The notes below the pieces were generated by a model. The model searched no databases. It worked only from the letters and a program-made list of their open reading frames with translations, and was not told the DNA's origin. This document shows positions 12,701-21,701 of a stretch of DNA of 64,000 nucleotides, piece by piece; within the stretch, counting starts at the first letter, position 1, and each line of letters opens with the position of its first letter. Made by a program: the position numbers and the translations under genes. This stretch comes from Antedon mediterranea (Eukaryota > Echinodermata > Crinoidea > Comatulida > Antedonidae): the NCBI RefSeq assembly GCF_964355755.1, contig NC_092679.1, forward strand, positions 1,736,001 to 1,800,000, read 5' to 3'.

Positions 12701-15700
12701 GGGTGAAGCCTAGGTGGGAATCGTGATTACGGCCACACATGGATTTAATGGGAGGGGATTGTAGCGGGTTAAATGACGTAATTCTAGAGGCGGAGGAGGA
12801 TCGAATTATCGCATTGAATCAGGCCTAGATTACTTTATATTTTAATGGCTATTTTTAAATTAATTAAAATTGCAAACGTTGAATGTTGTTTATAGGTCTG
12901 ATTTCAATACGTATAACTTTAAATTAAATGTTCTGCTTAGCGCAGACAGATTAGAGTTGGTTGTCGCACGATAAACCGGTCATCATTTCTTGACACCTGC
13001 ATTTATTTTGATAAAAAATGTCGGTATGAAGACCATCAATTACGCATCATGAACATTTGCCTACTGTTCGTTCAATCGCAATTACCTGTAACGAGCGAGT
13101 AACGCGAAATATGTGACTTGTCTCGGAAACGACAGATCAACAACAGAAAGGCCACGGTGTTCGTTTCATTCACTCGTCGCAGATTTGCCTCAAGAAATAC
13201 CAGCGCACAACGCAGTGTTGGAACGGAATATCGCTTACATAAACTCGATGCCCTCTCGTTCGAGAAACTTGTCTGTTAAAGAGACGTTATCCAATTGTTA
13301 CGTAATGTTATTGTCATCTCGTTAATATTATTAGAAATGTAAACATCCTGATATGATCGATGCGTATTGGTTATAATTCAATGCGTATGCGTATTAAAAT
13401 TGATATGCGCGTAATAAAACGTCATCGCGATGAAGCATGTTATTCCGGTAGCAGATCACCTTTAAAACATTGCGTGTAACCAGCTCGATAGCGATATCAG
13501 GAACAACATTCCCCCTAAATACTTCATTTGAAACTAGGCCTAAAGCATTCGGCAACGTCATTTGTATTCCCTTGCTAATATGAGACATTTTGTAAAACAA
13601 TAAAAAGTAATATGTGGTATTTGAAACGTTTATCGACAGGATAACATCGAATGAAATGTACAAATGAAATATCATGAACGATATCAAGTATTTGGCACAT
13701 TATGCAACATATTTTTTGTACAATAACTATGAGGTAGATTATACCGACATAACTATTCGATTGCAATAGGCTATTCAATATTATTTCGGAACAATATGCA
13801 TACAAAATTCGACATCTATGGCATGACTGTTATTTATCCTATAGACGCATGGGCTTTCTCGTATATATCCATGGGCTTTCTCGTATACGCCCTTGGGATA
13901 TCTCTCCATTCTAAAGAAATTGATCATTTACTATACACCGGATCTCGTCATACTGTCCGTCCATAGGTACTGTATAACGTCACAAATTTCAAACTGAGTT
14001 ACAGGAGTCAGTTTCCCGAAAAGTTGACATTTGATCCATGGACAATCACCGTAAGGATACGACTGTATTGAAACATCAACGGCTATTATTTCGGAACTTT
14101 AATAGGGAAGATCCTATTGTTTACATGCATTGGAACTTAAAGGGCGTCGATATATCGTTTGTCGTGATATAAGAGATTACTAGCTTTTTGTCTTTATTAA
14201 GATCAAAGTTAATGTAGGCAGGTGTTCACCATGGCCACATAAATGAGACGGGATAACAAGTTACGAAATTAAGAAATAAAGAATAGATATTAAGAGAAAT
14301 GGGAAAGAGTTGACAAAACCTGCCTGTGATAGGGTCAGGGAGGGCTAAAAGTTCGACAATTTGATGACGTAAAAACAAATTGATATGAATTTTAAGGAGT
14401 AATTTAGTATGATGATAAAACCGGAAACTGAAGTGAGTGAGCATGCGCTTTGTGCAACTCGTTGGTTGCCATTTAATACAAATATTTCTTTGCAAACTTG
14501 GATTTCATTCTTCTTGTAAATATCCTCTCTTGCTGTGCACTTATAACAGTCGTCTGTGCTCAGAACAAAAAGAAACCCTCAACATATTTTGTCAATTATA
14601 GGAATGTGTTGAATTTTGAACTTCAGAAGTTACCAACACATATTTGAAAAAAAACGATGTGGTTGTGCCGTAAAGATCTGTGTTATATAAATGAAGAGAA
14701 ATTGTCGTGCATAGCAAAGAAAATGAAATTAGAGAGATAACCCCATCACACCGGGATGTCTACCCAAAAATTCCACTCTATATTTATGATATTCCGACAT
14801 ATTTGTATTCCCATTTGTATTTTAGGCCCGCAACATTGTAACAATATAGACAAGAAATATTTCTTACAAAAAACGCCGCTCGACTTTTTGACGAAACAGT
14901 ATTAATTGTTCTTTCTTCATTAGGCTAAATAGGCATACTAATATTTTTTTTTAAATAGTTTTGTCGAGTTAAATTAATTTTAATAAATAATACAAATTCC
15001 ACGATATTTACAAACTTAAAAACCACAAATATGACCAAAGAGAGAGAAGACTAGAGAAGATAAATACGGTACAATATAATATATTATTATGTATCTGTTT
15101 GCCGTATTTTGTTGGTTTCTTTAGTCCTAAATGTTGGTATTTCTATTGACATTCAAGAGGTGTCTATTTCTTATGAAGTGAAATTTCATTCTTCACCTGT
15201 TCTCAAGCAGTGCGTTTTTCATAAATTTTTCAGCAATGTCAAAATAAGAAGAAAACGTCTGCCTGGTTGAAATCTATCACTGTAGTAAGTTGATTATTTT
15301 ACATTGTGTTATTTGTTTATCCGACATGTCCTAACTTTTAAACAGTGAATTGTAGTATTATTATTGCTGCTGCCACACTCGATGGCTAAGAATTTGAGTG
15401 ATTTTAATAGGACTTGTAAAAACAATAATGATACGTTGTCAAATCTGCTATAGATTCCTAGCATTTTAGTACTGTATTGTTATTCACAAACGTATACAGT
15501 TTCAGTTGATCGGTTTTTAGCAACTTTAATAAGGTTTAACTGCAGGTCGATTACAAGCCAAACAAACAATGAACACATTTTGATAACTTCATAGATAAAA
15601 GTTACATAACTCGCTCTGTACTCATTAAAACAAATGCGTAAGCGAATGATGTGTGTATAAATAAGTGACCTTTGACATATCGTGCACATTTGAATTTGAA

Positions 15701-16926
15701 TTTTTATTATGGCACGTTTTTGTAACGTCGTAAATATACAGTGTACTGAAACCTGTTTAGGTCGATACTGTGTTGCGTTTGATTTTACTAAAACCCAAGA
15801 TATCCATCACAAACCAGTACAGTACAGGGTAGGCTACATGCGCCATTATAATCACAGCTCCAAGATGGCGATGACGGCATGGGAGAGCTTTCCAATAATG
15901 TTACTATGGTAACGATCAATGGGAGGTAACCAGAAGAAACTGATTGACTTAGTACATTCGAACTATTTCAATCAATCACTGATGTTTGTATAACCTTACT
16001 GAACCGTGAGAAATATATGACGTCAGCGAAATAAACAAAAAAAAGTAAAGAAATTTATGAATCGCTTTAAATAGTAATACTGTAGTATACAATTATTATT
16101 ATTATTTGTGAGTTTGTTTGTCATTGATTTTGTGATGGATATACTTGCTTTTCTCATTTTGTCTATTATGCGGTATGTCTGCTGTCTAGAGGAATCAGAA
16201 AATGATTTATTTTAACACCTGTAATATATATACAACTGAGTTTAATATCTTCTAAAGGTTCACCCTTTCTTTTCATTTTTTGTGTATTTCGCATTATCCT
16301 TGAATGAACTTTATTACATTGCTTTGTTGATTTGTTTGTGAATCATGATCTACTAGGCTTGCTATAGAAGTTTTTACAGGAAGTAAGCTATACCACCACC
16401 GATGTTGATGTTATTACATTAATTGTAGCGTACAGCCTATTAGTATTAAGTATTATTCATTTATTTCCTTTAATTCCGTATATAGTACATCCATAAATAC
16501 AAAACATACAAAACAAAAAGAGAAGTTAACAATAATCAATAATATTATCTTCCACAAAAACAACCTGAAATATCTATTTGCACCGAGCGTCGCCAGATGC
16601 AAGTTGGATTGTGGAAGTAGGCCTACATTACCTATGGTTTATTTTCTTTAGTTTTACTTACCACTACAAGTTGAATTTATACAAGCTAGCCCAAATTCAG
16701 CATCACAGGCCTGATGGGGAACGATGCATGACTCTCCCGCTTGCCTAGCACAAATGTTACAACATCCACACGGATCTTCCATCGCATGGGCACAATTGTC
16801 GGGCATGCTAGGACACATCCAATTGCAAGTATAATATTCTGCTGGGCAGACATCTGAAGTATAACATAATTCCCCGCATATTAAAATAATAAAACCCGCC
16901 AAAATGAAGCTGAGCAAACGATACAT
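538..16926 (-). CDS. CRIM1-like transmembrane protein with IGFBP, VWC and FN3 domains (15 exons)
   Basis: Rebuilt from splice sites and phases. Exons in transcript order: 16926-16662, 9602-9442, 8044-7900, 7325-7074, 6844-6629, 6466-6257, 6145-5909, 5585-5410, 5272-5089, 4763-4554, 3624-3415, 2869-2504, 1873-1547, 1151-961, 714-538. They total 3327 nt, about 1108 residues ending in TAG. Domain order is signal peptide, IGFBP, FN3, VWC x4, FN3, VWC x2, FN3 x2, transmembrane segment, cytoplasmic tail. Domain boundaries are phase 1, usual for shuffled extracellular modules; the two FN3s split over two exons are interrupted in phase 0. Vertebrate CRIM1 also has an N-terminal IGFBP domain, six VWC domains and one membrane span, and binds BMP-type ligands; the FN3 domains here are extra. 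A BMP-binding role is inferred from the family. No RGD was seen. An additional exon inside the 7-kb first intron cannot be excluded. Confidence 0.85.
775..895. repeat. Short tandem repeat plus a dispersed repeat end
   Basis: Three copies of about 22 bp (cattagatgtcatgaattatt type) lie at 765-827. Next to them, 841-893 (gacaggaccac ... cctgattgtgt ... cctgtataaaga) matches 38524-38583 (gacaggaccac ... atctgattgtgt ... cctgtataaaga), which indicates a shared dispersed repeat inside the last intron of the CRIM1-like gene. Confidence 0.6.
961..1151 (-). CDS. CRIM1-like exon 14: transmembrane segment
   Basis: Acceptor ttttttcatag; encodes IQKGSSK, then the hydrophobic span GVAVGMAVLAVILIAAIVVL, then the basic stop-transfer KVIRPKTKRQ and tyrosines including YDQI, a possible Yxx-hydrophobic sorting signal. 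The exon most likely ends ACTAAG|gcaagt, a GC donor matching the GC-AG class consensus. If this site is skipped the frame runs 20 more codons through a hydrophobic stretch to TAA at 898. Confidence 0.75.
1547..1873 (-). CDS. CRIM1-like exon 13: FN3-4, juxtamembrane
   Basis: Acceptor gctttaccag, then DPYPGEPIDINALSID, SITLKWESL, WRLTYGKEE, SLTPSQTYRIQLVGLWDNG: a single-exon FN3. Donor CCAG|gtatat, phase 1-1. It ends a few residues before the membrane span. Confidence 0.78.
2504..2869 (-). CDS. CRIM1-like exon 12: FN3-3
   Basis: Acceptor ttctttgtag, a proline-rich linker (PTHMPLPSLPLPL), then ATKAVITWPML, FRLKYREL, LVNLKPSRSYIVQLVVIL. A complete FN3 in one exon, unlike FN3-1 and FN3-2, which are each split by a phase 0 intron. 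Donor CCAG|gtaaag, phase 1-1. Confidence 0.78.
3042..3201. mobile_element. Inverted-repeat element, family 1 (MITE-like), copy 1
   Basis: Ends ctgtctacacta ... tgtgtagacaga with the typical core catatttgggcacatcacac and internal tgtcaaactagtttga. It lies in the intron between FN3-3 and VWC 6. Confidence 0.85.
3305..3400. mobile_element. Inverted-repeat element, family 2, partial copy
   Basis: acacaacgcaagtaac and attacttgcgttgtgattgc are inverted, with tgattggtcg inside. The outer arms are missing. It ends a few bases from the donor of the VWC 6 exon (3415). Confidence 0.55.
3415..3624 (-). CDS. CRIM1-like exon 11: VWC domain 6
   Basis: Acceptor ctatacag, then GDCRQNGTIYEDGMEWRYGC, DVRCVCNSGQVKC and DTCCKEWVC, a full VWC. 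Donor GAAG|gtaata, phase 1-1, 210 nt like VWC domains 3 and 5. Confidence 0.8.
3704..4590. repeat. 63-bp minisatellite, about 14 units, copying an exon end and its donor
   Basis: The start of ggcac(a)c recurs every 63 bp at 3744, 3807, 3870 and so on to 4563, with no length change between these points. On the minus strand each unit carries the end of the VWC 5 exon (CPTWVCLPK), then a donor-like cgtaggt or cgtagtt, then about 30 nt of intron. Because 63 is a multiple of three, long open frames appear on both strands; these are repeat artefacts. Confidence 0.95.
4554..4763 (-). CDS. CRIM1-like exon 10: VWC domain 5, abutting a minisatellite
   Basis: Encodes QPCHYKGKIYEHNKTFDIGC, then ESTCECKFGQTVC and GQCCPTWVC. 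The exon ends CCAAAAC|gtaggt in phase 1, which joins correctly to the VWC 6 exon. The last ~30 nt of the exon plus the donor are repeated in every unit of the adjoining 63-bp array, so the exact donor used is the least certain of this gene. Confidence 0.72.
4913..5071. mobile_element. Inverted-repeat element, family 2, copy in the intron before VWC 5
   Basis: Arms tttggttcacactgggacgc and tgtcccactgggattgaacc are inverted repeats; inside are gaccaatcac and gtgattggtcaacgtgcttg. The same arms occur at 26835-26923 and 27059-27207. Confidence 0.75.
5089..5272 (-). CDS. CRIM1-like exon 9: second half of FN3-2
   Basis: Acceptor tttcaaag, then DAAPPGLRLVGHTIVQISEL and TTYYIRIRV, the F-strand pattern Y-x-I-x-V. 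Donor CAAC|gtaagt, entered in phase 0 and left in phase 1. The intron that follows contains a copy of inverted-repeat family 2. Confidence 0.75.
5410..5585 (-). CDS. CRIM1-like exon 8: first half of FN3-2
   Basis: Acceptor aatttcag; encodes AVQDVTVYAINSSAITIGF, then GYHIYYTNQSE. Two N-x-S/T sites lie in it. Donor CGACAG|gtaggt in phase 0, the same intra-domain position and phase as in FN3-1, suggesting that these two FN3 modules arose from one another. Confidence 0.75.
5909..6145 (-). CDS. CRIM1-like exon 7: VWC domain 4
   Basis: Starts after tttcag with EPKTCTYPGLTGTITLTDG, then GCDSRCHCTTGEVTC and TDCCQVVAC. Donor ATAC|gtaagt, phase 1-1, 237 nt. A complete VWC with a slightly longer amino-terminal loop than its neighbours. 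Confidence 0.8.
6257..6466 (-). CDS. CRIM1-like exon 6: VWC domain 3
   Basis: Encodes GYCEMNGNAYAEEEFFDVDC, then CSMRCQCMSGYITC and GECCMQWEC. Ends GTG G|gtaaga, phase 1-1, 210 nt. The intron to the next VWC exon is only 111 bp and is open in the same frame, so the two exons look like a single 188-codon frame unless the splice sites are noticed. Confidence 0.8.
6629..6844 (-). CDS. CRIM1-like exon 5: VWC domain 2
   Basis: Encodes NCNRDGFHHKHGQTYYYDC, then DEVCYCDDGQETC and GECCPYWSC, a complete VWC. Acceptor tcccag, donor CCAC|gtaagt, phase 1-1. The longest open frame over this segment on the plus strand is a shadow. Confidence 0.8.
7074..7325 (-). CDS. CRIM1-like exon 4: VWC domain 1
   Basis: Chordin-type VWC: GCEHNDKHYDEG, then SCDAVCDCLLGSWLC and PECCVIIVC. 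It has the CxxCxC and CCxxxxC signatures. A short acidic linker follows the domain, and the exon is longer (252 nt) than the other VWC exons. Phase 1 at both ends. Confidence 0.8.
7900..8044 (-). CDS. CRIM1-like exon 3: second half of FN3-1
   Basis: Begins after a 12-T polypyrimidine run and tag. Encodes VSVKGLKTDEVYFFKVTYRR, the E-F strands of FN3 with the usual L-x-P/K-x-x-x-Y-x-F-x-V pattern. Ends CCG G|gtaag in phase 1. Confidence 0.8.
8676..8857. mobile_element. Inverted-repeat element, family 1, copy 2
   Basis: Starts ttaaagctctgtc and ends tagacggagctt. It has three direct copies of the internal 21-mer (gcccaaatatggtagtgaya), the most of any copy here. It sits in the intron splitting FN3-1. 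Confidence 0.85.
9442..9602 (-). CDS. CRIM1-like exon 2: first half of FN3-1
   Basis: Acceptor ttttgcag; reads NLQVISGTATSINLRWDNF and YYLVYYTEG, the B and C strands of an FN3 fold with the core Trp. Two in-frame donors are possible: after 9448 (CAA|gtaaaa) or after 9442 (AAA|gtacgt). They differ by two codons; the second matches the consensus slightly better. Entered in phase 1, left in phase 0. Confidence 0.75.
9603..16661 (-). other. Large first intron of the CRIM1-like gene
   Basis: About 7 kb. It holds two to three copies of tctgctgaccgttacgta near 9708-9765, a tRNA-like SINE piece at 9855-9926 and an (aaat)n microsatellite near 11165-11190. No convincing exon was seen on either strand; open frames such as 13113-13325, 13394-13687 and 15709-15912 show no family resemblance. 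Enhancers or a skipped exon could be hidden here. Confidence 0.6.
9855..9926 (-). repeat. tRNA-like SINE fragment
   Basis: On the minus strand a box A-like GTGGCGCAGTGCG is followed about 45 nt later by a perfect box B, GGTTCGAATC. The acceptor and anticodon stems do not pair well, so this reads as a tRNA-derived SINE head or a decayed tRNA, not a functional tRNA. Confidence 0.45.
16662..16926 (-). CDS. CRIM1-like exon 1: signal peptide and IGFBP domain
   Basis: The 88-residue segment begins with ATG and a hydrophobic leader (MYRLLSFILAGFIILICG). Twelve cysteines follow, including PCGCCNICARQAGESC, a variant of the GCGCCxxC IGFBP signature. It ends TGT AGT G|gtaagt in phase 1, which fits the FN3 exon at 9602. 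It could be read alone as a secreted single insulin-binding domain protein of 90 residues, but that would require ignoring a strong donor just before the stop. Confidence 0.8.
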
Positions 16927-18798
16927 GTTTTTTTTTATTTGTTCTGAAATTCGCAGACGACGGAAAGTTACTTACTTCGATTGTTCCACGTCTTAATGAC
17001 GGAGCTTTGGAGAAATCGGCCACTCAGGAGCAACTTCTGTTGATCCAATATCATGTGACCATTTTCTAACCAATCACAAACCTGTGCGTATCGGTTAGGC
17101 TTTCATTAGGTACTCGTTCAGTCTCATTCATTCGTGCCATGTGTCGAAATATCTCCAACTGAGTCAACATGATTGGTATATGCGCCAGGTGAGAAATAGT
17201 CGGTAACCATCAAAGTCACTTGATAAAACAAAAGATGAATTAAATGATGAATTGTTTTGTGTGAAAAGGTTTGAATGAAGTTTTAAAATTCTGAATAGAT
17301 GGTTGCCGTTTTCCTCTCACTCAGTTGCCTACCATTGTACGCATTGTAATAGATAGGATAAATGTTCCTTCTAAATTTATATCATTTAGAAGTAGAAGTT
17401 TAGAAGTACTGTACAAACGTTAAACTTTGTCTACACTATCAAACTTTATGTGACAAAAAAAATGTGATGTTCCCATATATGGACACGATGAAGTCATATC
17501 ACTACCATATATGGGCACATCACACTTTTTTGTCAAACTAGTTTGATAGTGTAGACAGACCTTGTCTGCCTCCGTACCCGTATACGCAGTAGTGTATTTA
17601 AATGAATTTTACATGTATAGGCCTATTGTATGTTTATTAGGATATTCTTTGTTGTTAAGTTCTTCCGAGGCCCAGACATATTATGGTGACTCTGTTGCTT
17701 TTGGGGTTCCAGACATTTTTTATGTCGAATAAATAAATGAAATTAAATATACAGTATCTGAATACAAAATCACCAATCGTGTAGCCTATATAGTTCTGTA
17801 ATAGGTCTAAAATAATACAAAGACTTAAGTGTATACGCTAAGTTGGCATAATATTTTGCAAAACAACATTGACCTTTTTATAATACCGACGACGAATAAG
17901 ACATATGAGCGTCAGTCGCCCGTGGGTATGTTCTTACCATTTTTCTTGTTAGTTGGGTCAACTGACGTATACATTACATATCCTATTGTTTAGAAAGTAA
18001 TGTAGTCGTATGCCGAAGGCAAAGTCATGTGTTGAAATATATAAATGTTAAAGTGTATTTTACACATGATGTTACACATGATGTAGACCTAATAGAGTAG
18101 TATAACATGGAAAACACAATTTTTTTTAACTATTTTGATACCAGATTGCCAATACATTCATTCGTTCACGACAATACATATACGCACAAATTCCCAAAAT
18201 TGGCCTACCCAATCTCTTAAACCAAAATGTAAGCCTCCCCTCCCCCACCCCTGTGTAGTTTCTTCTCTTCCATTTTTCTAGCCACATTGTTGATGAGGTC
18301 GCACTAGCATGCTTTCCAAGTTCTATTGATAAAGTTCTGAGTTAGCACTCAGTTATAGAGGGCGCTCACAAACAAAATGCAATACGGAAACTGTTATTTT
18401 AAACATTTTGAAGAGGGTTTACTATAAACAATTATAAATTCTTATAAACAATTGTAAATTCTTATAAACCAATAAAATAGTATAAATAATAGTAACATGT
18501 AAAACAATAATGAGGATAAAAACCGAAACAAATGTATTGATGACCTTTGAACTTGTTGAGTCAATTAAATTATTAAATATCAAAGAAACTTGACGGAAAC
18601 GCGTCCGGTGCAAACGGCTTCTGTACAGTCTTTTTCATGTTAATTTCCTTAACATTTAGACGCTAAATGATGCTCTTTTGAAATGCATGATTGAAGAAAT
18701 TTGATAATACAAATTATACTGTATCAAAATATAGCACGAATTATCTAGGCCTACTTTCAACTGCATACAGGAGAACTTAGCTGTTTTTGTTTCTTAAT
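16927..18798. other. Intergenic region between the CRIM1-like gene and KCNMB
   Basis: This divergent interval should contain both promoters. Immediately upstream of the CRIM1-like ATG is a T-run, then GC-richer sequence (16955-17110) that includes attggatcaa and aaccaatcac CCAAT-type motifs. Family 1 copy 3 lies at 17421-17563. No other gene was seen; the minus frame at 18422-18613 is AT-rich and unsupported. Confidence 0.5.
17421..17563. mobile_element. Inverted-repeat element, family 1, copy 3
   Basis: Ends tttgtctacactatcaaact and agtttgatagtgtagacaga form a long inverted repeat; the core is ccatatatgggcacatcaca. Upstream of the CRIM1-like gene. Confidence 0.88.
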
Positions 18799-19730
18799 AT
18801 GACTTGTCGAGACTCTTGGCCCGTCTTCGGCATCTTCGCAGCCATCATCGGTGTTGTCGCCTCCGCGGCAGTTATCACAATTTTCGGCATTACGGTTGTT
18901 ACGCCATACATGCTGACCAGAGAATTCCAACCGGCGGACTGCATCGTAGAATCCGTTGAACGACTTAACACCACTCGTGAATGTAAGTGTAATTATGAAG
19001 GGAGACGATGTGACGTCATTTCATCCCTTTGTGTGGTGGTCAGTGTACGGTCATTTTATAACTTCGAGACAGGGTTCGGAATACTTTTTGCAAGTGACCA
19101 AAGCTTGAGTTTCGATCATAAGGTAAGACAGAATCAATTACATAGAATCGGGAGGGGGTGATGACGATTAGACATAAGTGGTAGAGTTTAGGGGCGGGTT
19201 TTATGATGTCGTATCATATTGTTTGACCATCACAATAAATAATCAATGACAATGATGGTCAATTAGGCTGATAAAAGGCAGAGATGATTTGGTTCAGGTT
19301 ATGATGGAGTTAAATATTGTTAAATGAAGTTTTTAATTCAATTATCTTGTAGTGCTCGTATCCGACATGTTGGTCGTACAGTGACTACAACTCAACTACC
19401 AAGTCGTATGAAATAAGTGAAGAATTAGAAGACTTCCTTGAAACTTACCAGCCAGGAGCAAATGTAAGCTGCTTCATTGATACCACCGAACAGGAGCCAC
19501 GTCGAGCCCTCGGAGTCAAACATATCTCAAAACAAGATGTCTTCCATTCATTAGTTTGGCCATTAAGTGTCCTTTTTCTTGGCATTTTCTGCGCCACGTG
19601 CAGTTTAACACAATTGCAATGTTGGGAGGCAAAACACCACTACAGACTGCTATCTGTAAGGAGAAAGTCGGCTAAGATGAATATATACCAAAATGTCCAG
19701 ATGAATTTAGAAATGTCAAAGACTGAATAG
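18799..19730 (+). CDS. Calcium-activated potassium channel beta subunit (KCNMB family)
   Basis: Two exons, 18799-19122 and 19353-19730, joined in phase 0 (CATAAG|gtaaga ... cttgtag|TGC), give 233 residues. TM1 is near residues 8-38 (FGIFAAIIGVVASAAVITIF); a cysteine-rich extracellular loop follows (ADC, ECKC, CSYPTCWSY, VSC) with several N-x-S/T sites; TM2 is VFHSLVWPLSVLFLGIFC, which matches the FHxLxWP motif at the start of TM2 in KCNMB proteins. Both ends are cytoplasmic by family topology. The family tunes gating and calcium sensitivity of BK (Slo1) channels. The ATG at 18799 leaves only seven residues before TM1. An acceptor-like cttag at 18780 is in frame, so an upstream exon adding an N-terminal tail is possible. 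Confidence 0.82.
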
Positions 19731-21701
19731 AAAACAGCACAATCGTGTTATGATAATGAGTTATATATAAATAAGATGGGCGAATAAGGAAACATTTAAA
19801 TGTCACTATTGAATATATGCAAAAATATATGATGATATAGTATATATAGTGTATATAGTATATATAGTATTATAGTATATATAGTATATATAGTATATAT
19901 GCCTATAAAGCTATATTAAGATACAACTTCTATTAATGGGGACACATTCGGGAACCACCAAAGTTCCCCCTTAATAGGGGTATTCCTTGAATGTTGGTCG
20001 ATAGTGTTAAAGCGTTCGTTTAATAGGAGTGTCCCTTTAATAGGAGTGTCCCTTTAATAGAAGTGTTCCTTTAATAGAAGTGTCCCTTTAATAGAAGTGT
20101 CCCTTTAATAGGAGTGTCCCAAATAATGGGTTCTGTATTATGAATGAATTAAATTGTGTGGCGGGTCCAGAATTGTAAATATGGATGACGCGTGTTAAAC
20201 TTGTAAAAAATGAACTCAATGACACGAATTCCTTCATAATTAATGTAAGCAAGGCAAACTAACAACACGACACTGAGCTCGCCTTACTAAGATAGGAACT
20301 GGTAACAGTCCTTTGATCTTATGTCTGGCTGCGACAAACAGTACTGCACTATGTACGGCAGGCGTGGAACTGAGGTGTCGCAGCCACAAATAAACCATTT
20401 GATCTACGGAGCTTAGCATCCTGTTGTTAGAGTGTCTTGATGTAAGCCTGTATGCAAAGTTGTATCGCAACAATATACATTCTTGAAAATACACAGCAGC
20501 ACACTGCTGTTGCTGCTGCGGACAAGGCAAGTAGAATGAGTATACCGGTAATGCCTATTATTTAGGCCTACTCTGTTCAAATCATTCATTTATCCAGTCT
20601 GTGAGTATTTAATTTAATGTAATTTGTTAAATACGTAGTAATTAAGATTGTATATTGTAAGATAAGTAACATCTTTGTGTCGTAATTTGCCAAACTCAAA
20701 TTAGTAGTACAATGCAGAAATAAACTTATGATGGTTTGATCGCCTCAGTACTGACATGATTACGTAACATGTTGAGTTCTGAGCACTAGAGGGCAGCTTT
20801 CTTTCCGTTAGAGATCAGGCGACCGCATTTGTGATTGTTACATAATATGCGTAAGGGTTAAGTTATCATAATTCTCGGTTCTCAATTCGCATATAATATA
20901 ATATAATATGGGTAGCTTTAGAATTTGAATCAAATTACGATTAACAATAAGGCCCAACATTTCACACCTCATGATAAATAACTTTAAAAAACGCAAGATG
21001 TAAATATTAATATTTATTAAATACAATTGTATAAAAATATGCAAACAACAAATCGTCTAAATAAGTTTGTCAATGACAATTATATTGAACAAAGTGAGTC
21101 CCGCAAACATTGAATCAATCTATCGCTCTGACCTATAAGTGATTAGTATACAGCGAATCCAATATTACAAAGTAATGCAAAAATTATCAATCATTTATAA
21201 ACTGTTCAGTCATATAATGCATTCATTAATAGAAAGATCTTTAGCTTACTACGGGAAGTGGTTAAAGACAATATTATTATATCTCTTTTAAATAATAAAT
21301 AATTTTGAATGCCATAACATTAAAAGGTATATTAATAAAAAGGTTTTAATTTAAATACTCCTTGTGGAAACTGTCCTGTTGTGTAGGCCTATCCGTTTTA
21401 CAAATCGCAACCTACACTAATAAGTATATAAGCAGAGGCCTGAGATTCCTGGTTTAGGAACTCTAATTGGCCCTCCACTGGAGGCCTTGGGCATTTTTAG
21501 CCTTTTTATATATTGTTTTAAGGCATTTTTTTTCTTCTGGGCACTGCTCAGGGGCCCCCATTAGCTTCAGGGCCCCTCTGTTTAGTCAGTGAGCCCTCAT
21601 AGCCTTTACGCCACTGTACATAAGTTTATCTGTTAATGATGTTCGCCATTGCGATTCACAACAAAATGTTTGCGCACGGCACGTAAAACTCGCAGTAGTT
21701 A
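19731..21701. other. Intergenic region downstream of KCNMB and of bZIP gene A
   Basis: The two genes converge here. Besides the tandem repeats at 19838-20125 there is a G+C-richer block at 20240-20530 whose minus frame is open for 96 codons (AVLFVAARHKIKGLLPVPIL and similar) but matches no family I know; it may be a repeat remnant. 21541-21617 is a dispersed repeat fragment like 1-60. Confidence 0.5.
19838..20125. repeat. TATAG microsatellite followed by a 17-bp tandem repeat
   Basis: 19838-19900 is (tatatag)n-like. From about 19935, and clearly at 20025-20120, the unit ccctttaataggagtgt (17 bp) repeats about six times with g/a changes. It starts about 110 bp after the KCNMB stop codon. Confidence 0.8.

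Noticed and set aside
20240-20530. 96-codon minus-strand frame with a Gln run
   Set aside because: Open and G+C-richer than its surroundings, but with no recognisable family; may be a repeat remnant. Not enough for a CDS.
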